From: Planctomycetota bacterium
GTDB taxonomy: Bacteria > Planctomycetota > Phycisphaerae > UBA1845 > UTPLA1
Assembly: GCA_003576905.1 (NCBI GenBank)
Contig: QEVG01000001.1
Coordinates: 246,226-310,225 of the forward strand
Length of the DNA: 64,000 bases
Direction: 5' to 3'
Made by a program: the position numbers and the translations under genes. Below the pieces are notes generated by a model that worked only from the letters and a program-made list of their open reading frames with translations, was not told the origin of the DNA and did not search any database. This document shows, in pieces, positions 54,168 to 64,000 of this stretch (positions are counted from its first letter, which is position 1; each line of letters begins with the position of its first letter).

Positions 54168-56444
54168 ATGAGCCAGCCCTCACAAGCTCCTCCTGCTACG
54201 CACACCCCCGACGCTTCAACCGCATTCTTCGAGCGCGTGCAGGCGGTTTTTGAGCGGGTCGCCGCCGCGCCGCCCTCCGAACAGGATGCCCTTCTTGCCG
54301 CACTCGCGAAGGACGATGCCCCACTGCGCGCGGAAGTCGCCTCGCTCCTTGCTCATCAGCGCCGCCTGGACAGCGGCTTTCTCGCTCCGGTGGAGCTGGA
54401 TGCCGCTCGGCGGCTGGAGCGGCTCGACGACCTGCCCGACCCGCTCATCGGCCGACGGATCGATCACTTCACCATCCAGCGTGTCCTCGCCGCCGGGGGG
54501 ATGGGCGTGGTCTATCTCGCCGAGCAGGAGCACCCGCGGCGCGCGGTCGCGCTCAAGGTAATGCGGACGGGCCTGCACAACACCGAGGCCCGGCGACGCT
54601 TCGAGTTTGAGGCTCAGGCCCTGGCCGCACTCCAGCATGTCCACATCGCCCAGGTCTACCACGCGGGCACGACGGATATCGCGGCGTCGGACGGCGGGTC
54701 GCCGCACCAGCGCGTGTCCTATTTCGCGATGGAATACGTGGACGGCGCGAAGACGATCACCGACTATGCAGATGCCGAAAAACTCGATCTTGACGAGCGG
54801 CTTCGGCTCTTCGCGCAGGTGTGCGAGGCCATCCAGCACGGGCACCAGAAGGGCGTGATTCACCGGGATTTGAAACCGGCGAACATTCTGGTGACGGGCG
54901 AGCGGCCAGGCCTGGTGAAGGTCATCGACTTCGGCGTGGCAAGATCAACCAATTCCGACATTGCGATCACCACACTGCATACCCAGGCCGGGCAGATCGT
55001 CGGCACGCTGCAATACATGAGCCCGGAACAGTGCGCCGGCGACGCGCGGGACATTGACACGCGGAGCGACGTGTATTCGCTCGGGGTCGTGCTTCATGAA
55101 CTGGTCTGCCGGCGGCTGCCGTACGACGTGACGCGAAGCGAGATTCACCGGGCGATCGAGACGGTGTGCAAAGCAGAGCCACTGCGGCCGAGCGGCGTGG
55201 ACCGGCGGTTGCGCGGCGACATGGAGACGATCATCCTTAAGGCGCTGGAGAAGGACCGGGAGAAGAGGTATCGGTCCCCGGCGGACCTGGCGCGGGATAT
55301 CGAGCATTACTTGAAGAAGGAGCCAATCGAAGCTCGGCCGCCGGGAGCGTGGTACAAGGCGGTACACTGGGTGGCGCGGCATCCAATCGGGTTTACGACC
55401 TTGGTGTGTGTATTGATTGTGGGATCGACCATGTTGGCGATTCGCTGGGCGAACGCGACGCCGAGCCATATCTTGGCGGTGGCGACGGGCAAATCGAGTC
55501 TTTTTTCGGTAAGCGGCAATCCCCTCAAGACATGGGGCCCGCCAGATTACCCCAAGATTGCGGCGGCTTTTATGGTGAATGCGCCCGAGGCAGAAACCGG
55601 CTCCGGAGAGTTTGTTGTCCTCGGATGCCACAAGAATGAGCAAGATCACGCGTGGAATGGAAAGCTCGTTGTGCTCGACGCCCGTGGCAATCTTGATAGG
55701 ACAATTTGGTCACACGGAATTGCCAGAGAGGACAGGCCACAAAAGCTGATTGACTGGGGACGAGGTGATATCCCCTTTCATGTAGACTGGTCATTTGCCG
55801 CCGACATCTTTCCCGAGAAATCTGGGCAGGAAATTGTGGTCGGATACATGTGCGAAAACTCGCAATGGCCGATTCGGATTTACGCCTTGGATGGAACACT
55901 CTTGTATGAAGTGTGGTACGACGGTGGCGTCCAGCACGCCATCTGGATGGAAGACGCGGGGATACTCGTCTGCGCTGGCATGTTTAGCGATATCGACTTC
56001 AAGCATCCGAGGTCCGCTAAGTATCTCAAGGGACAAATAGACAAGCCCGATGTCGTCTTTGCCATCAGACCCGAAATGGGTACTCGCCAGAGGGAATTTC
56101 TGCCAGTCAGACGTGTCGTAGACAAACACAGTCCACTCTGGTTTCACTGGATCAAACCACCCGCCCAGAACCGCGTCCGCTTTGATGCAGGGTTTCGAGA
56201 TATTGAAAGCGGGACCATTCGGGGTAAGACATTTCAATTGCGGATAAGATTTGGTTTGGATGAGGATCAGCAAGACCTGTACCTTGAGTTCGATCAGGAT
56301 GGCAAGAGGACAGGCGCGCCGCCAGTCACTTCGGACATATTTGATCTGAAGCGAGATAGGCTTCCTAACCCCGAGGACATCGAATTCACCCCCATGCCGG
56401 ATTTCCCGCCATTCCCTGGCCCTGAGTCCGCTGGCTCCCCATAG
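54168..56444 (+). CDS. Transmembrane Ser/Thr protein kinase with unusual extracellular half
   Basis: A 758-residue receptor-like kinase. Residues about 100-395 form an active-looking Hanks-type domain: AAGGMGVVYLAE loop, VALKV Lys130, HRDLKPANIL with Asp234, and DFG at 254-256, plus MSPEQ and the G-x-R-S-DVYSLG segment. A transmembrane helix is at about 408-428. The remaining 330 residues face the other side and look beta-rich and propeller/FG-GAP-like, without TPR or PASTA repeats. The DNA coding for this part (from about 55.5 kb) has lower GC than the kinase half. The sigma factor just upstream is the likely partner in a signalling pair. Confidence 0.9.
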   Translation: MSQPSQAPPATHTPDASTAFFERVQAVFERVAAAPPSEQDALLAALAKDDAPLRAEVASLLAHQRRLDSGFLAPVELDAARRLERLDDLPDPLIGRRIDHFTIQRVLAAGGMGVVYLAEQEHPRRAVALKVMRTGLHNTEARRRFEFEAQALAALQHVHIAQVYHAGTTDIAASDGGSPHQRVSYFAMEYVDGAKTITDYADAEKLDLDERLRLFAQVCEAIQHGHQKGVIHRDLKPANILVTGERPGLVKVIDFGVARSTNSDIAITTLHTQAGQIVGTLQYMSPEQCAGDARDIDTRSDVYSLGVVLHELVCRRLPYDVTRSEIHRAIETVCKAEPLRPSGVDRRLRGDMETIILKALEKDREKRYRSPADLARDIEHYLKKEPIEARPPGAWYKAVHWVARHPIGFTTLVCVLIVGSTMLAIRWANATPSHILAVATGKSSLFSVSGNPLKTWGPPDYPKIAAAFMVNAPEAETGSGEFVVLGCHKNEQDHAWNGKLVVLDARGNLDRTIWSHGIAREDRPQKLIDWGRGDIPFHVDWSFAADIFPEKSGQEIVVGYMCENSQWPIRIYALDGTLLYEVWYDGGVQHAIWMEDAGILVCAGMFSDIDFKHPRSAKYLKGQIDKPDVVFAIRPEMGTRQREFLPVRRVVDKHSPLWFHWIKPPAQNRVRFDAGFRDIESGTIRGKTFQLRIRFGLDEDQQDLYLEFDQDGKRTGAPPVTSDIFDLKRDRLPNPEDIEFTPMPDFPPFPGPESAGSP

Positions 56445-56658
56445 ACTTTGACACCCAAATCAATGCAGGCTCCTGCTTCGAAATTCTCGCTCCCGCGCGG
56501 CGCGCTGAGCAAGGATAAAGGTCATAACCCGCGAGAACGGGCCGGCGATCGCGCGACAACCTGCGCGCCCCTCGCCCCGCCCGCTCCGCGCCCGGAGGAC
56601 GCCCCTATGTTTCTCTCACGAAATCCGCGAATCACCGTTCGCGCCCCGCCCCCTACCA

Positions 56659-56678
56659 AACCTGAATGCATTCAGGTT
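56659..56678. repeat. 20-base perfect palindrome inside the left repeat
   Basis: AACCTGAATGCATTCAGGTT is its own reverse complement. In the right copy the arms AACCTGA and TCAGGTT are kept while the six central bases differ at two positions, so the stem is conserved more than the loop. It could be a protein site or RNA hairpin. Confidence 0.7.
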
Positions 56679-56700
56679 GTTCAGGTTCCATTCAGCCTTC

Positions 56701-56721
56701 CTGCGCAAGAAACGCGGTTTT
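56701..56721 (+). terminator. Terminator-like hairpin with T5 in the left repeat
   Basis: A CTGCG arm and a CGCGG arm, allowing one G-T pair, flank a loop with CAAGAAA and are followed by TTTTT. It could end transcription of the kinase gene. The same structure, with CAAGGAA in the loop, is in the right copy on the minus strand. Confidence 0.4.
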
Positions 56722-57063
56722 TCAGGATAAAAATAATTTGTGCATGCCCCCATTCAGGTTTGCTTGTCCAGACCCTCGCGCCGCCTCCAGCGCCTTTCCG
56801 AGCCGCCGCGCCTGGCCGACGGTGGACCCACGCGACCGGAGATTAACAGGAGCTTCCGGCTTCAGACCGCCGCGCTGCGCCATCGAAGTGCTTCACCACA
56901 ACCGTTCGACGTTTCCAACTGCTCGGCGGGCGAGGTCCAAGGCCTGTCTGTGATAAACCAAGTTCAAGAGTCGGTATCTCTCGAATTTGAAGCGGCGACC
57001 GCCGCGAGGTACGCCGCTCCATCTTGTCGTCGCCAGCGGCCCGAAGCAGTTTTTTATGTCCTC

Positions 57064-57092
57064 TTGAATGCGCGCCTTTGCGGCGTGATAAG
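57064..57092 (+). promoter_or_regulatory. Candidate promoter of the beta-helix gene
   Basis: TTGAAT (57064-57069) and GATAAG (57087-57092) with a 17-base spacer, about 40 bases before the start at 57132. A GGGAGG ribosome site follows at 57118-57123. Confidence 0.4.
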
Positions 57093-57131
57093 CTATGCGG
57101 TGGCGGCCCTCAATGGTGGGAGGTATGCGGC

Positions 57132-58811
57132 ATGGCCCGTCGTTGTCCCTTGTGCAGCAATTTGTGCCTGGCGCCCGCGTACTTCAATTGCGCGGCGAGA
57201 AGCGTCCGCCTGCTCGTGGTCGTCGGCGCGGTCTCCTTTTCTTCGGTCCGCGATTCAGCCGCGGTCGATTTCCATGTCGGCGACGGCCGGCCGCATGCCT
57301 CAATTGGTTCCGTGCCGTGGCACACTTTGCAGCCCGGTGACACGGTGTGGATTCACTGGCGTGAGTCTCCATATCGCGAGAAATGGGTCATCGGGCGCGA
57401 GGGCTCGGCCGCCGCGCCGATCAGCGTGCGAGGCGTTCCAGGCCCCGGCGGCCAGCGCCCGGTCATCGACGGCGACAGCGCCGTCACCCCGTCGCCGCTG
57501 AACTATTGGAACGAAGGCCGATCGGTCATCAAGGTGGGCGGCTCCAATGTCCCCGAAAACAGCGTGGCCCGGTGGATCCTTATCGAGGGCCTGGACGTTC
57601 GCGGCGCCCGCCCGCCGAATACCTTTACGGGGGACAACGGCGCCGTGCAGTCCTATTCGATGAACGCCGCGGCGATTCATGTCGAACTCGGCGAACACAT
57701 CACGATCCGGGATTGCGTCATCCGTGACAGCGGAAACGGCATCTTTGTCAGTTCATTTGGTCCGGACGTCTCGCGCGACATCCTCATTGAGAACAACTAC
57801 ATTCACTCAAACGGTAACGTGGGCAGCAATCTCGAACACAACACCTACACCGCCGCGATCGGTATCGTCTACCGATGCAACCGGTTTGGACCGCTCCTCT
57901 CGGGCGCGGGTGGGAACAACCTGAAGGATCGCTCGGCCGGCCTGGTCGTGCGTTACAACTGGATTGAGGGCGGCAACCGCCAGCTCGATCTGGTTGATGC
58001 CGAAGACAGCACCATCATCCGCGATGACCCTTCGTATCGCCGAACCGACGTCTACGGCAACCTGCTGATCGAGCCGCCGGGAGCCGGCAACCGGCAGATC
58101 CTTCATTACGGCGGCGACAGCGGCGCCGTGGGGGACTATCGCAAGGGCACACTCTACTTTTACCACAATACCGTCGTCTCCACGCGCACCGACCGCACGA
58201 CCCTGATGCGCCTTTCGACCAACGAAGAACACTGCGACGCGCGCAACAACATCATCTACGTCACCACGCCCGGAACCGAGCTTGCAATGCTGGATGCAAG
58301 CGGTGTCCTCGATCTCTCGCATAATTGGATGAAACCCGGATGGGGGGCCGCCTTCGGCGGACTGTCGGGCACGATCAACAACGACGGCACGCAGATCCAG
58401 ACAGCCTGGCCCGGATTCGTAGACGAGACGGGCCAGAACTTTCGCCTCGATGGCAGCTCCGACTGCATCGATATGTCCACGGCGCTTCACCCGGCGGTGC
58501 TTCCGGAAGGAGCGGTCACGCGCCAGTACGTGAAGCATCAATCGGACGAGCCGCGGGTCGTGGGAGGTACGGCGAGTGATTTGGGGGCCTATGAATGGAT
58601 GCCGCCCTGCGCCGCCGACCTGAATTGCGACGGGGGGCGCGACATCAACGATGTCCCCGCGTTCGTGCTGGCGCTGCTCGATGCCCCTGCCTATGAAGCA
58701 GCCTTCCCCGGTTGCGAAGCGAGCCGCGCGGACATCAGCGCGGATGACACGATCGACGCACGCGATATTGTCGGCTTGGTTCAGCTCCTCCTGTCCGGCC
58801 CCTGTCCATGA
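57132..58811 (+). CDS. Secreted right-handed beta-helix protein with dockerin-like tail
   Basis: A 559-residue exported protein. After a signal region (about residues 10-35), residues 45-480 form a parallel beta-helix: repeated short strands such as WILIEGLDVRGA, ITIRDCVIRDSGNGIFVSS, ILIENNYIHSNG, LVVRYNWIEGG, VYGNLLIE, LYFYHNTVVS, and NNIIYVTT. Families with this fold include polysaccharide lyases and hydrolases, so a carbohydrate target is likely. The last 65 residues contain two dockerin-like EF-hands (DLNCDGGRDINDV and ADISADDTIDARDIV). A GGGAGG ribosome site supports ATG 57132. Confidence 0.85.
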   Translation: MARRCPLCSNLCLAPAYFNCAARSVRLLVVVGAVSFSSVRDSAAVDFHVGDGRPHASIGSVPWHTLQPGDTVWIHWRESPYREKWVIGREGSAAAPISVRGVPGPGGQRPVIDGDSAVTPSPLNYWNEGRSVIKVGGSNVPENSVARWILIEGLDVRGARPPNTFTGDNGAVQSYSMNAAAIHVELGEHITIRDCVIRDSGNGIFVSSFGPDVSRDILIENNYIHSNGNVGSNLEHNTYTAAIGIVYRCNRFGPLLSGAGGNNLKDRSAGLVVRYNWIEGGNRQLDLVDAEDSTIIRDDPSYRRTDVYGNLLIEPPGAGNRQILHYGGDSGAVGDYRKGTLYFYHNTVVSTRTDRTTLMRLSTNEEHCDARNNIIYVTTPGTELAMLDASGVLDLSHNWMKPGWGAAFGGLSGTINNDGTQIQTAWPGFVDETGQNFRLDGSSDCIDMSTALHPAVLPEGAVTRQYVKHQSDEPRVVGGTASDLGAYEWMPPCAADLNCDGGRDINDVPAFVLALLDAPAYEAAFPGCEASRADISADDTIDARDIVGLVQLLLSGPCP

Positions 58812-58872
58812 CGGGCGACCGAATGTGTGGCGTATACCGGGGACGGCTCAAAGGGACGCTGCCGCAAAAAGG

Positions 58873-58907
58873 CAAACCCACCACGCCGGCGAGACGTGGT
58901 GGGCTTG
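58873..58907 (-). terminator. Terminator hairpin between convergent genes
   Basis: CAAACCCACCACG and CGTGGTGGGCTTG form a 13-base stem with one mismatch and a 9-base loop. Reading on the minus strand, the stem is followed by a TTTTT run (58866-58870), so it is a good terminator for the lipoprotein gene 58935-59597, and it may also stop the beta-helix transcript. Confidence 0.55.
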
Positions 58908-58934
58908 CTCTGGTCCGTCACCTTGTCGGCGACA

Positions 58935-59597
58935 TTACGGATCGATTGTGATGGTCGCGATCGGGCGCAGCGTTTCGTCGTTCTGATCGGCGTACATGAA
59001 CACCTGGTCAAACGCGTTGTCAAGTGACGGGCCGTTATTGAACTGGAACCGGAAAGAGGAGATCGGCCGTCCGGCAGCGAGGTCCGCCTTGACTTGCGTC
59101 GTGACATCGATCTCCATGATCGGATCCGTGAACATCCCGGCCTGCGGATTGATCGTCGCGATCGTGGGGGTCAGCGTGCTGCCGAGATACGACCCCGCAT
59201 TGATGCTCGAAGCGACATTGACATGGTCAACCGTCATCGAGCCGAAGTCGTTGTAGGGATTTCCCTCTGATATGAACCGTCGAATGCGAAGCACCGCCTT
59301 CGACACGTTCGCCCCGGCCGGCACCTGGTTCAGTACGACACTGACAATCGCGCGCTGTCCGAGATTCGTGTCGCCTTCATCGCCCGTGCTGACGAAATTG
59401 ATCGCTGTCATGGACGTATACGCCCCGTCACTTCGCAGCGTGCCGGTGCGGTCAAAGGCGGTGTCCGCCTTGACCTGCTGACCGCCGGGCAGGGGCATCC
59501 CGCCAGGCGTCATTCCCGTCCCGCACGCTCCCAGCACCATCAGCAGACTGCCAACCGCCGGACCAACCACGAGAGTCTTAAGCTTGCTTCCGTTCAT
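58935..59597 (-). CDS. Lipoprotein with DNRLRE-like beta fold
   Basis: A 220-residue lipoprotein. The signal peptide ends in LGACG, a lipobox with Cys at about residue 25. After a Gly/Pro-rich linker the rest is beta-rich (ADTAFDRTGTLRSDGAYTSMTAINF, RAIVSVVLNQVPAGANVSKAVLRIR, IMEIDVTTQVKADLAAGRPISSFRFQF) with the pattern of DNRLRE/cell-surface jelly-roll domains that have a D-x-x-x-x-x start and V-x-x-x-L-x-L repeats. It is convergent with the beta-helix gene. Specific role unknown. Confidence 0.7.
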   Translation of the reverse strand: MNGSKLKTLVVGPAVGSLLMVLGACGTGMTPGGMPLPGGQQVKADTAFDRTGTLRSDGAYTSMTAINFVSTGDEGDTNLGQRAIVSVVLNQVPAGANVSKAVLRIRRFISEGNPYNDFGSMTVDHVNVASSINAGSYLGSTLTPTIATINPQAGMFTDPIMEIDVTTQVKADLAAGRPISSFRFQFNNGPSLDNAFDQVFMYADQNDETLRPIATITIDP

Positions 59598-59908
59598 CGT
59601 GACACCGATCCCTTCGTTCTTTGTCGCGAGGATGGCCGCGGCGCGGCTCGATGTGACGGGGCTACTGGAATCTTCCCCGACTTCGAGCCGCGCTGCCGGC
59701 TTGGTTCTTTGTGCGAGTTATCTCCTGCGCTCTTCACGCGCGTTCTGGAAACTCTTCGTAACTTCATGATCTGCAATGGGTTCAGGCCGGGGCATCCGGC
59801 CCCGCGGTAGATTATTCAGCAATTCGTGCCATTGGCATACGGCGTGCGAGCCTGAGGCGCATGGCGGACGCGTCACGTGTGTGCCCGCTTCGATTCAGGA
59901 GATTGCCC
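59598..59908. other. Intergenic region upstream of the OFA-type transporter
   Basis: About 310 bases between divergent genes. A short GC-rich stem (CGGGGC with GCCCCG, near 59785-59805) lies before the ribosome site AGGAGA at 59897-59902. No gene is recognised. Confidence 0.35.
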
Positions 59909-61249
59909 ATGGCCAATCCACTCGTCGCAAGGCCGGTTGCCCCCCTCGATGTGCGGGCCGCGCCGGTTGTCATGAACCGTCTGTATGTGATCCTCGGGGC
60001 GGTGCTCGTGCAGCTCTGCCTCGGCGTGATCTACGCCTGGTCCGTGTTCACGCCGCATCTCAAGGCCGAGCCGTTCTCCTTCACGGCAACACAAACGCAG
60101 GTCGTCTTCTCGGTCGGCCTTGCCACCTTTGCGATCACCACCGTGATTGCAGGCCGGTGGATGCCACGGATCGGGCCTGTGATCCTGACACGTACCGGCG
60201 GCCTTGTGCTGGCACTCGGGTTTGTGCTCGCGAAGCTCATCGGCACTTCATTCTTCGGCCTGCTCGTCAGCATCGGCCTGATCGGCGGCGCGGGGATCGG
60301 CCTCGCCTATGTCGTGCCCATCGCCGTCGGCGTGAAGTGGTTCCCCGACCGGAAAGGGCTGATCACGGGGCTAGCCGTCGCCGGCTTCGGCTTCGGCGCG
60401 CTTATCTGGATCAAGCTCGCCGGTTCGTGGGGTGGATTGATCGAACGGTGGGGCGTGCTCAATGTGTTCTTTGCGTACGGCATTGCCTTCTGGTTCCTTG
60501 TCACCCTCGGCTCGTTGTGGATGAAGTTCCCGCCCGAGGGATGGTTGCCCGCCGGCTATGCGCCGGCCGCCGCGACGTGGAGCGGAACCGCGCCCGTCGC
60601 CCGCGACCTGGAGCCGCGCCAGATGCTTCGCACGCCGCAGTTCTACATGCTCTGGGCGATGTTCGTCTTCGGTGCGATGGCCGGGCTCATGGTCATCGGC
60701 ATCATCCAGCTCTTTGGCATCGAGGCGCTGCAGGCAAGGGCGGGCATGTCCGCGGCACAGGCCGCGGCGACGGCGGGCACGGCCATGGCGGTGTTCTATG
60801 CGATTTCCAACGGCGTCGGGCGGATCGTGTGGGGCATGCTTTCCGACAAGATCGGCCGCCACCGGGCGCTCGTGCTGATGCTGGCGTCGCAGGCGGTGAT
60901 GATGGCCCTGTTCTACTTCATGGGCGGCGTGCCGGCCCTGCTATTCCTCGGTGCGTCGGTGATCGGGTTCAACTTCGGCGGCAACTTCGCCCTCTTTCCC
61001 GCGGCGACGGCGGACTACTTCGGCAGCAAGACCGTCGGCGCGAACTACGGGTACATCTTCACGGCCTACGGCGTCGGCGGGATCCTCGGCCCGATCATGG
61101 CCGGCATCTTCCGCGATCTGGGCGAGCACCAGGGGCTCAGTGCCTGGCTGCCGGCGTTCATGATCGGGGCTGGGGCTTGCGCCGTCGCGGCGGTGCTGGG
61201 GCTCCTTCTTCCCTCGGCAGGAAAAGCCGCGCTGGCCGCATCGAAATGA
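59909..61249 (+). CDS. MFS transporter, oxalate/formate antiporter (OFA) family
   Basis: A 446-residue membrane transporter with twelve hydrophobic helices. OFA-type marks: the start LYVILGAVLVQLCLGVIYAWSVFTP, the G-x-x-x-D/R loop R-W-M-P-R-I-G-P after helix 2, and the GVGRIVWGMLSDKIGRHRAL stretch at helix 8-9. Family members move oxalate, formate, lactate or other small organic acids; the exact substrate cannot be decided. The AGGAGA ribosome site supports ATG 59909. It lies beside mdh in the block between the inverted repeats, which would fit dicarboxylate metabolism. Confidence 0.86.
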   Translation: MANPLVARPVAPLDVRAAPVVMNRLYVILGAVLVQLCLGVIYAWSVFTPHLKAEPFSFTATQTQVVFSVGLATFAITTVIAGRWMPRIGPVILTRTGGLVLALGFVLAKLIGTSFFGLLVSIGLIGGAGIGLAYVVPIAVGVKWFPDRKGLITGLAVAGFGFGALIWIKLAGSWGGLIERWGVLNVFFAYGIAFWFLVTLGSLWMKFPPEGWLPAGYAPAAATWSGTAPVARDLEPRQMLRTPQFYMLWAMFVFGAMAGLMVIGIIQLFGIEALQARAGMSAAQAAATAGTAMAVFYAISNGVGRIVWGMLSDKIGRHRALVLMLASQAVMMALFYFMGGVPALLFLGASVIGFNFGGNFALFPAATADYFGSKTVGANYGYIFTAYGVGGILGPIMAGIFRDLGEHQGLSAWLPAFMIGAGACAVAAVLGLLLPSAGKAALAASK

Positions 61250-61253
61250 AGAA

Positions 61254-61285
61254 ACCCCTGCGCGGCGTGCGCGCCGCGCAGGGGT
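61254..61285. terminator. Strong hairpin between convergent genes
   Basis: A 14-base perfect stem (ACCCCTGCGCGGCG with its complement) and a 4-base loop lie between the transporter stop (61249) and the mdh stop (61318). It is the strongest candidate bidirectional terminator in the window, although the downstream T-tract is weak. Confidence 0.6.
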
Positions 61286-61317
61286 CAAGTGTCATACATG
61301 AGGCATGGTATGCGAGC

Positions 61318-63080
<1,763 letters not shown>

Positions 63081-63776
63081 ATGTCCCCTTTTCTTCCCCT
63101 TGGGAGAAGAATCCGGGCATATTTCCTCAATGAAATGGAACCTAACTTGCGGATTGTAGGACCTAAGTACATAGCCAACATCATTCTCCCGGTGTGTGCA
63201 CTCCTCCTTGGCATTGGCGGGGCGGCATTGGCACATAGGTTCATCATTCGGATTGCTGTACCGCCACCAATGGCATGTGTCGGTTGGACAATATACCTAA
63301 ACGACCTGGTCGGTTTGGAGCCCACCGTTCCTGAGTTCGAGGCGAAAGAACTAGGCGTGCTAGATGATCCAAAATGTCAACAGTTCTTGCTAGCGATTGC
63401 CAATCGGATTCAGCACTCTGGGACGATCGCCCGCGCTCAGATCGCTGATGCCTACCTTGTTCCTTTCCAGGCCGAAGGCCTAACCCGAAGAGGGTGGCCC
63501 TTCGCATCGGAGGGTCCATATTCAATCGTGTTTCTCGTGCCGCGCGGGCCCGCACCGATCATTGAGATAAAGGCTGATGAGTCTGGTAGAGACCCCTTTC
63601 GAATGCTGGGATTCTTGGCGAATGTTGTTGCTTATTTTGTCGTTCTTTCGACAACTGGATTTCTCTTGAGCCGCGTTCTGCGCACAATGAGAGCGCGGCG
63701 GCTTTGGAGACGATCCGGCTTTCCAGTCCTGCGGGTTGAGGGTCCGACTTTGACTGATCGCGATTTCGGTCATTAG
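63081..63776 (+). CDS. Membrane protein of unknown function in a low-GC patch
   Basis: A 231-residue protein with two hydrophobic helices, at about residues 33-54 (IILPVCALLLGIGGAALAHRF) and 175-205 (MLGFLANVVAYFVVLSTTGFLLSRV), and a soluble domain between them. No family is recognised. Its GC is clearly below that of its surroundings, and a transposase start lies after it, so it may be a transferred gene. The start could be 63081 or an internal ATG at 63135. Confidence 0.6.
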   Translation: MSPFLPLGRRIRAYFLNEMEPNLRIVGPKYIANIILPVCALLLGIGGAALAHRFIIRIAVPPPMACVGWTIYLNDLVGLEPTVPEFEAKELGVLDDPKCQQFLLAIANRIQHSGTIARAQIADAYLVPFQAEGLTRRGWPFASEGPYSIVFLVPRGPAPIIEIKADESGRDPFRMLGFLANVVAYFVVLSTTGFLLSRVLRTMRARRLWRRSGFPVLRVEGPTLTDRDFGH

Positions 63777-63838
63777 AAGCTATCCTGCTCCGTTGAAAAC
63801 ATCTTGACTTTGCGGCCTTGATTTTGTAAGCACCGTTC

Positions 63839-64000
63839 ATGGCGAAGAATACGAATCTCCTGCTGAACGTCGCGGCGCTGAGCATGAAGACCGCTGGTCG
63901 CTGTCTGCTGCCCTACGGCCACCCGAAGAGCCCGCACAAGTTCACGCAGCGGCAGCTCATGACCTGCCTGGTGCTTCGGGCTTACACGAAGAGCACCTAC
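63839..64000 (+). mobile_element. Transposase N-terminus, cut by the window edge
   Basis: The 54 residues visible (with L-L-N-V-A-A-L-S-x-K, then P-H-K-F-T-Q-R-Q-L-x-x-C-L-V-L-R) match the N-terminal pattern of IS4/IS5-type and ISNCY-like transposases, in which a F-T-Q-x-Q-L segment begins the helical domain. The gene starts at ATG 63839 and continues past base 64000, so the element ends, type and integrity cannot be known. Its left terminal repeat would lie in 63777-63838 if it is a complete IS, but none is obvious. Confidence 0.7.

Larger units (their letters stand above)
56494..56766 (+). repeat. Left copy of ~270-base inverted repeat pair
   Basis: This copy reads towards the enclosed block. 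The reverse complement of 62411-62684 matches it along its whole length, by eye at roughly 85-90 percent identity with a few short length differences. It contains, in order, a GC-rich head with CGCGAGAACGGGCCGGCGAT, a 20-base palindrome (56659-56678), repeated TTCAGG elements, a hairpin with a T5 run (56701-56721) and an AT-rich core (ggataaaaataatttgtgc). The left edge is about 50 bases after the kinase stop. Origin unknown; no ORF of real character is inside. Confidence 0.85.
56445..57131. other. Noncoding stretch holding the left copy of the inverted repeat
   Basis: About 690 bases without a recognised gene. It holds the repeat copy at 56494-56766 and, further right, only GC-rich filler and the promoter of the beta-helix gene. 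Short open frames in it follow the repeat and do not look selected for coding. Confidence 0.5.

Noticed and set aside
56448..56846. Short protein frames shared by both inverted repeat copies
   Set aside because: Similar peptides appear in both copies only because the DNA is similar; three of five base differences in the aligned core change the amino acid, so there is no sign of selection for a protein.

Overview
The window is GC-rich, densely coded bacterial chromosome and most likely comes from a planctomycete, perhaps class Phycisphaerae. Grounds for this are an ECF sigma factor next to a transmembrane Ser/Thr kinase with a large C-terminal region, a DUF1844 protein, a PEP-CTERM protein, secreted proteins with dockerin-like EF-hand tails, a GldA/F/G-type ABC operon with a DUF4340 partner, and a bacterial deoxyhypusine-synthase-like protein. 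The placement is an inference from family content; no rRNA or tRNA gene is visible.

Layout. 0-9 kb: end of nuoD, a lipoprotein, threonine aldolase, tsaB, a STAS protein, an O-methyltransferase, an amidohydrolase, a DUF1844 protein and a PBP4-type D,D-carboxypeptidase. 9-23.5 kb: a pseudo-receiver/GGDEF pair, an M24 peptidase, a large SH3b protein, a histidine phosphatase, kdsA, an MddA-like membrane methyltransferase, a Trm112-like zinc protein, a phosphoesterase, yidC, folC (convergent and overlapping with a membrane protein) and a zinc-ribbon bactofilin. 23.6-31.2 kb: a minus-strand operon (ATPase, permease, GldG-like, DUF4340, membrane protein). 31.6-40.5 kb: methyltransferase with ispD, SppA, zinc-ribbon and secretin-like proteins, and a YyaL-type protein. 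40.5-49.4 kb: a YgfK-like iron-sulfur protein, a DUF2442 gene beside a frameshifted DUF4160 gene that is not an intact reading frame, a deoxyhypusine-synthase-like protein, a PEP-CTERM protein, RNase D, an HTH-EIIA fusion, a phosphoesterase and a small HTH protein. 49.5-64 kb is more accessory: an AsmA-like protein, a lower-GC secreted propeller protein, the sigma/kinase pair, then a 5.6-kb block (beta-helix protein, lipoprotein, OFA-type transporter, mdh) bounded by two inverted noncoding repeats of about 270 bp. After it come an orphan membrane protein and the start of a transposase cut by the window edge.

How the genes work together. Envelope functions dominate: kdsA (lipopolysaccharide Kdo), yidC and sppA (membrane protein insertion and signal peptide turnover), the D,D-carboxypeptidase, bactofilin and the Gld-like ABC complex. 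Housekeeping genes (nuoD, tsaB, folC, ispD, rnd, mdh) are scattered singly or in pairs, as is common in planctomycetes. The strongest unexplained items are the inverted repeat pair with a conserved palindrome and terminator-like hairpin, the sigma factor with a long insert beside a kinase whose sensor half has a different base composition, and the short YgfK-like protein without its flavin domain. No CRISPR array, prophage or recognisable defence system was found.
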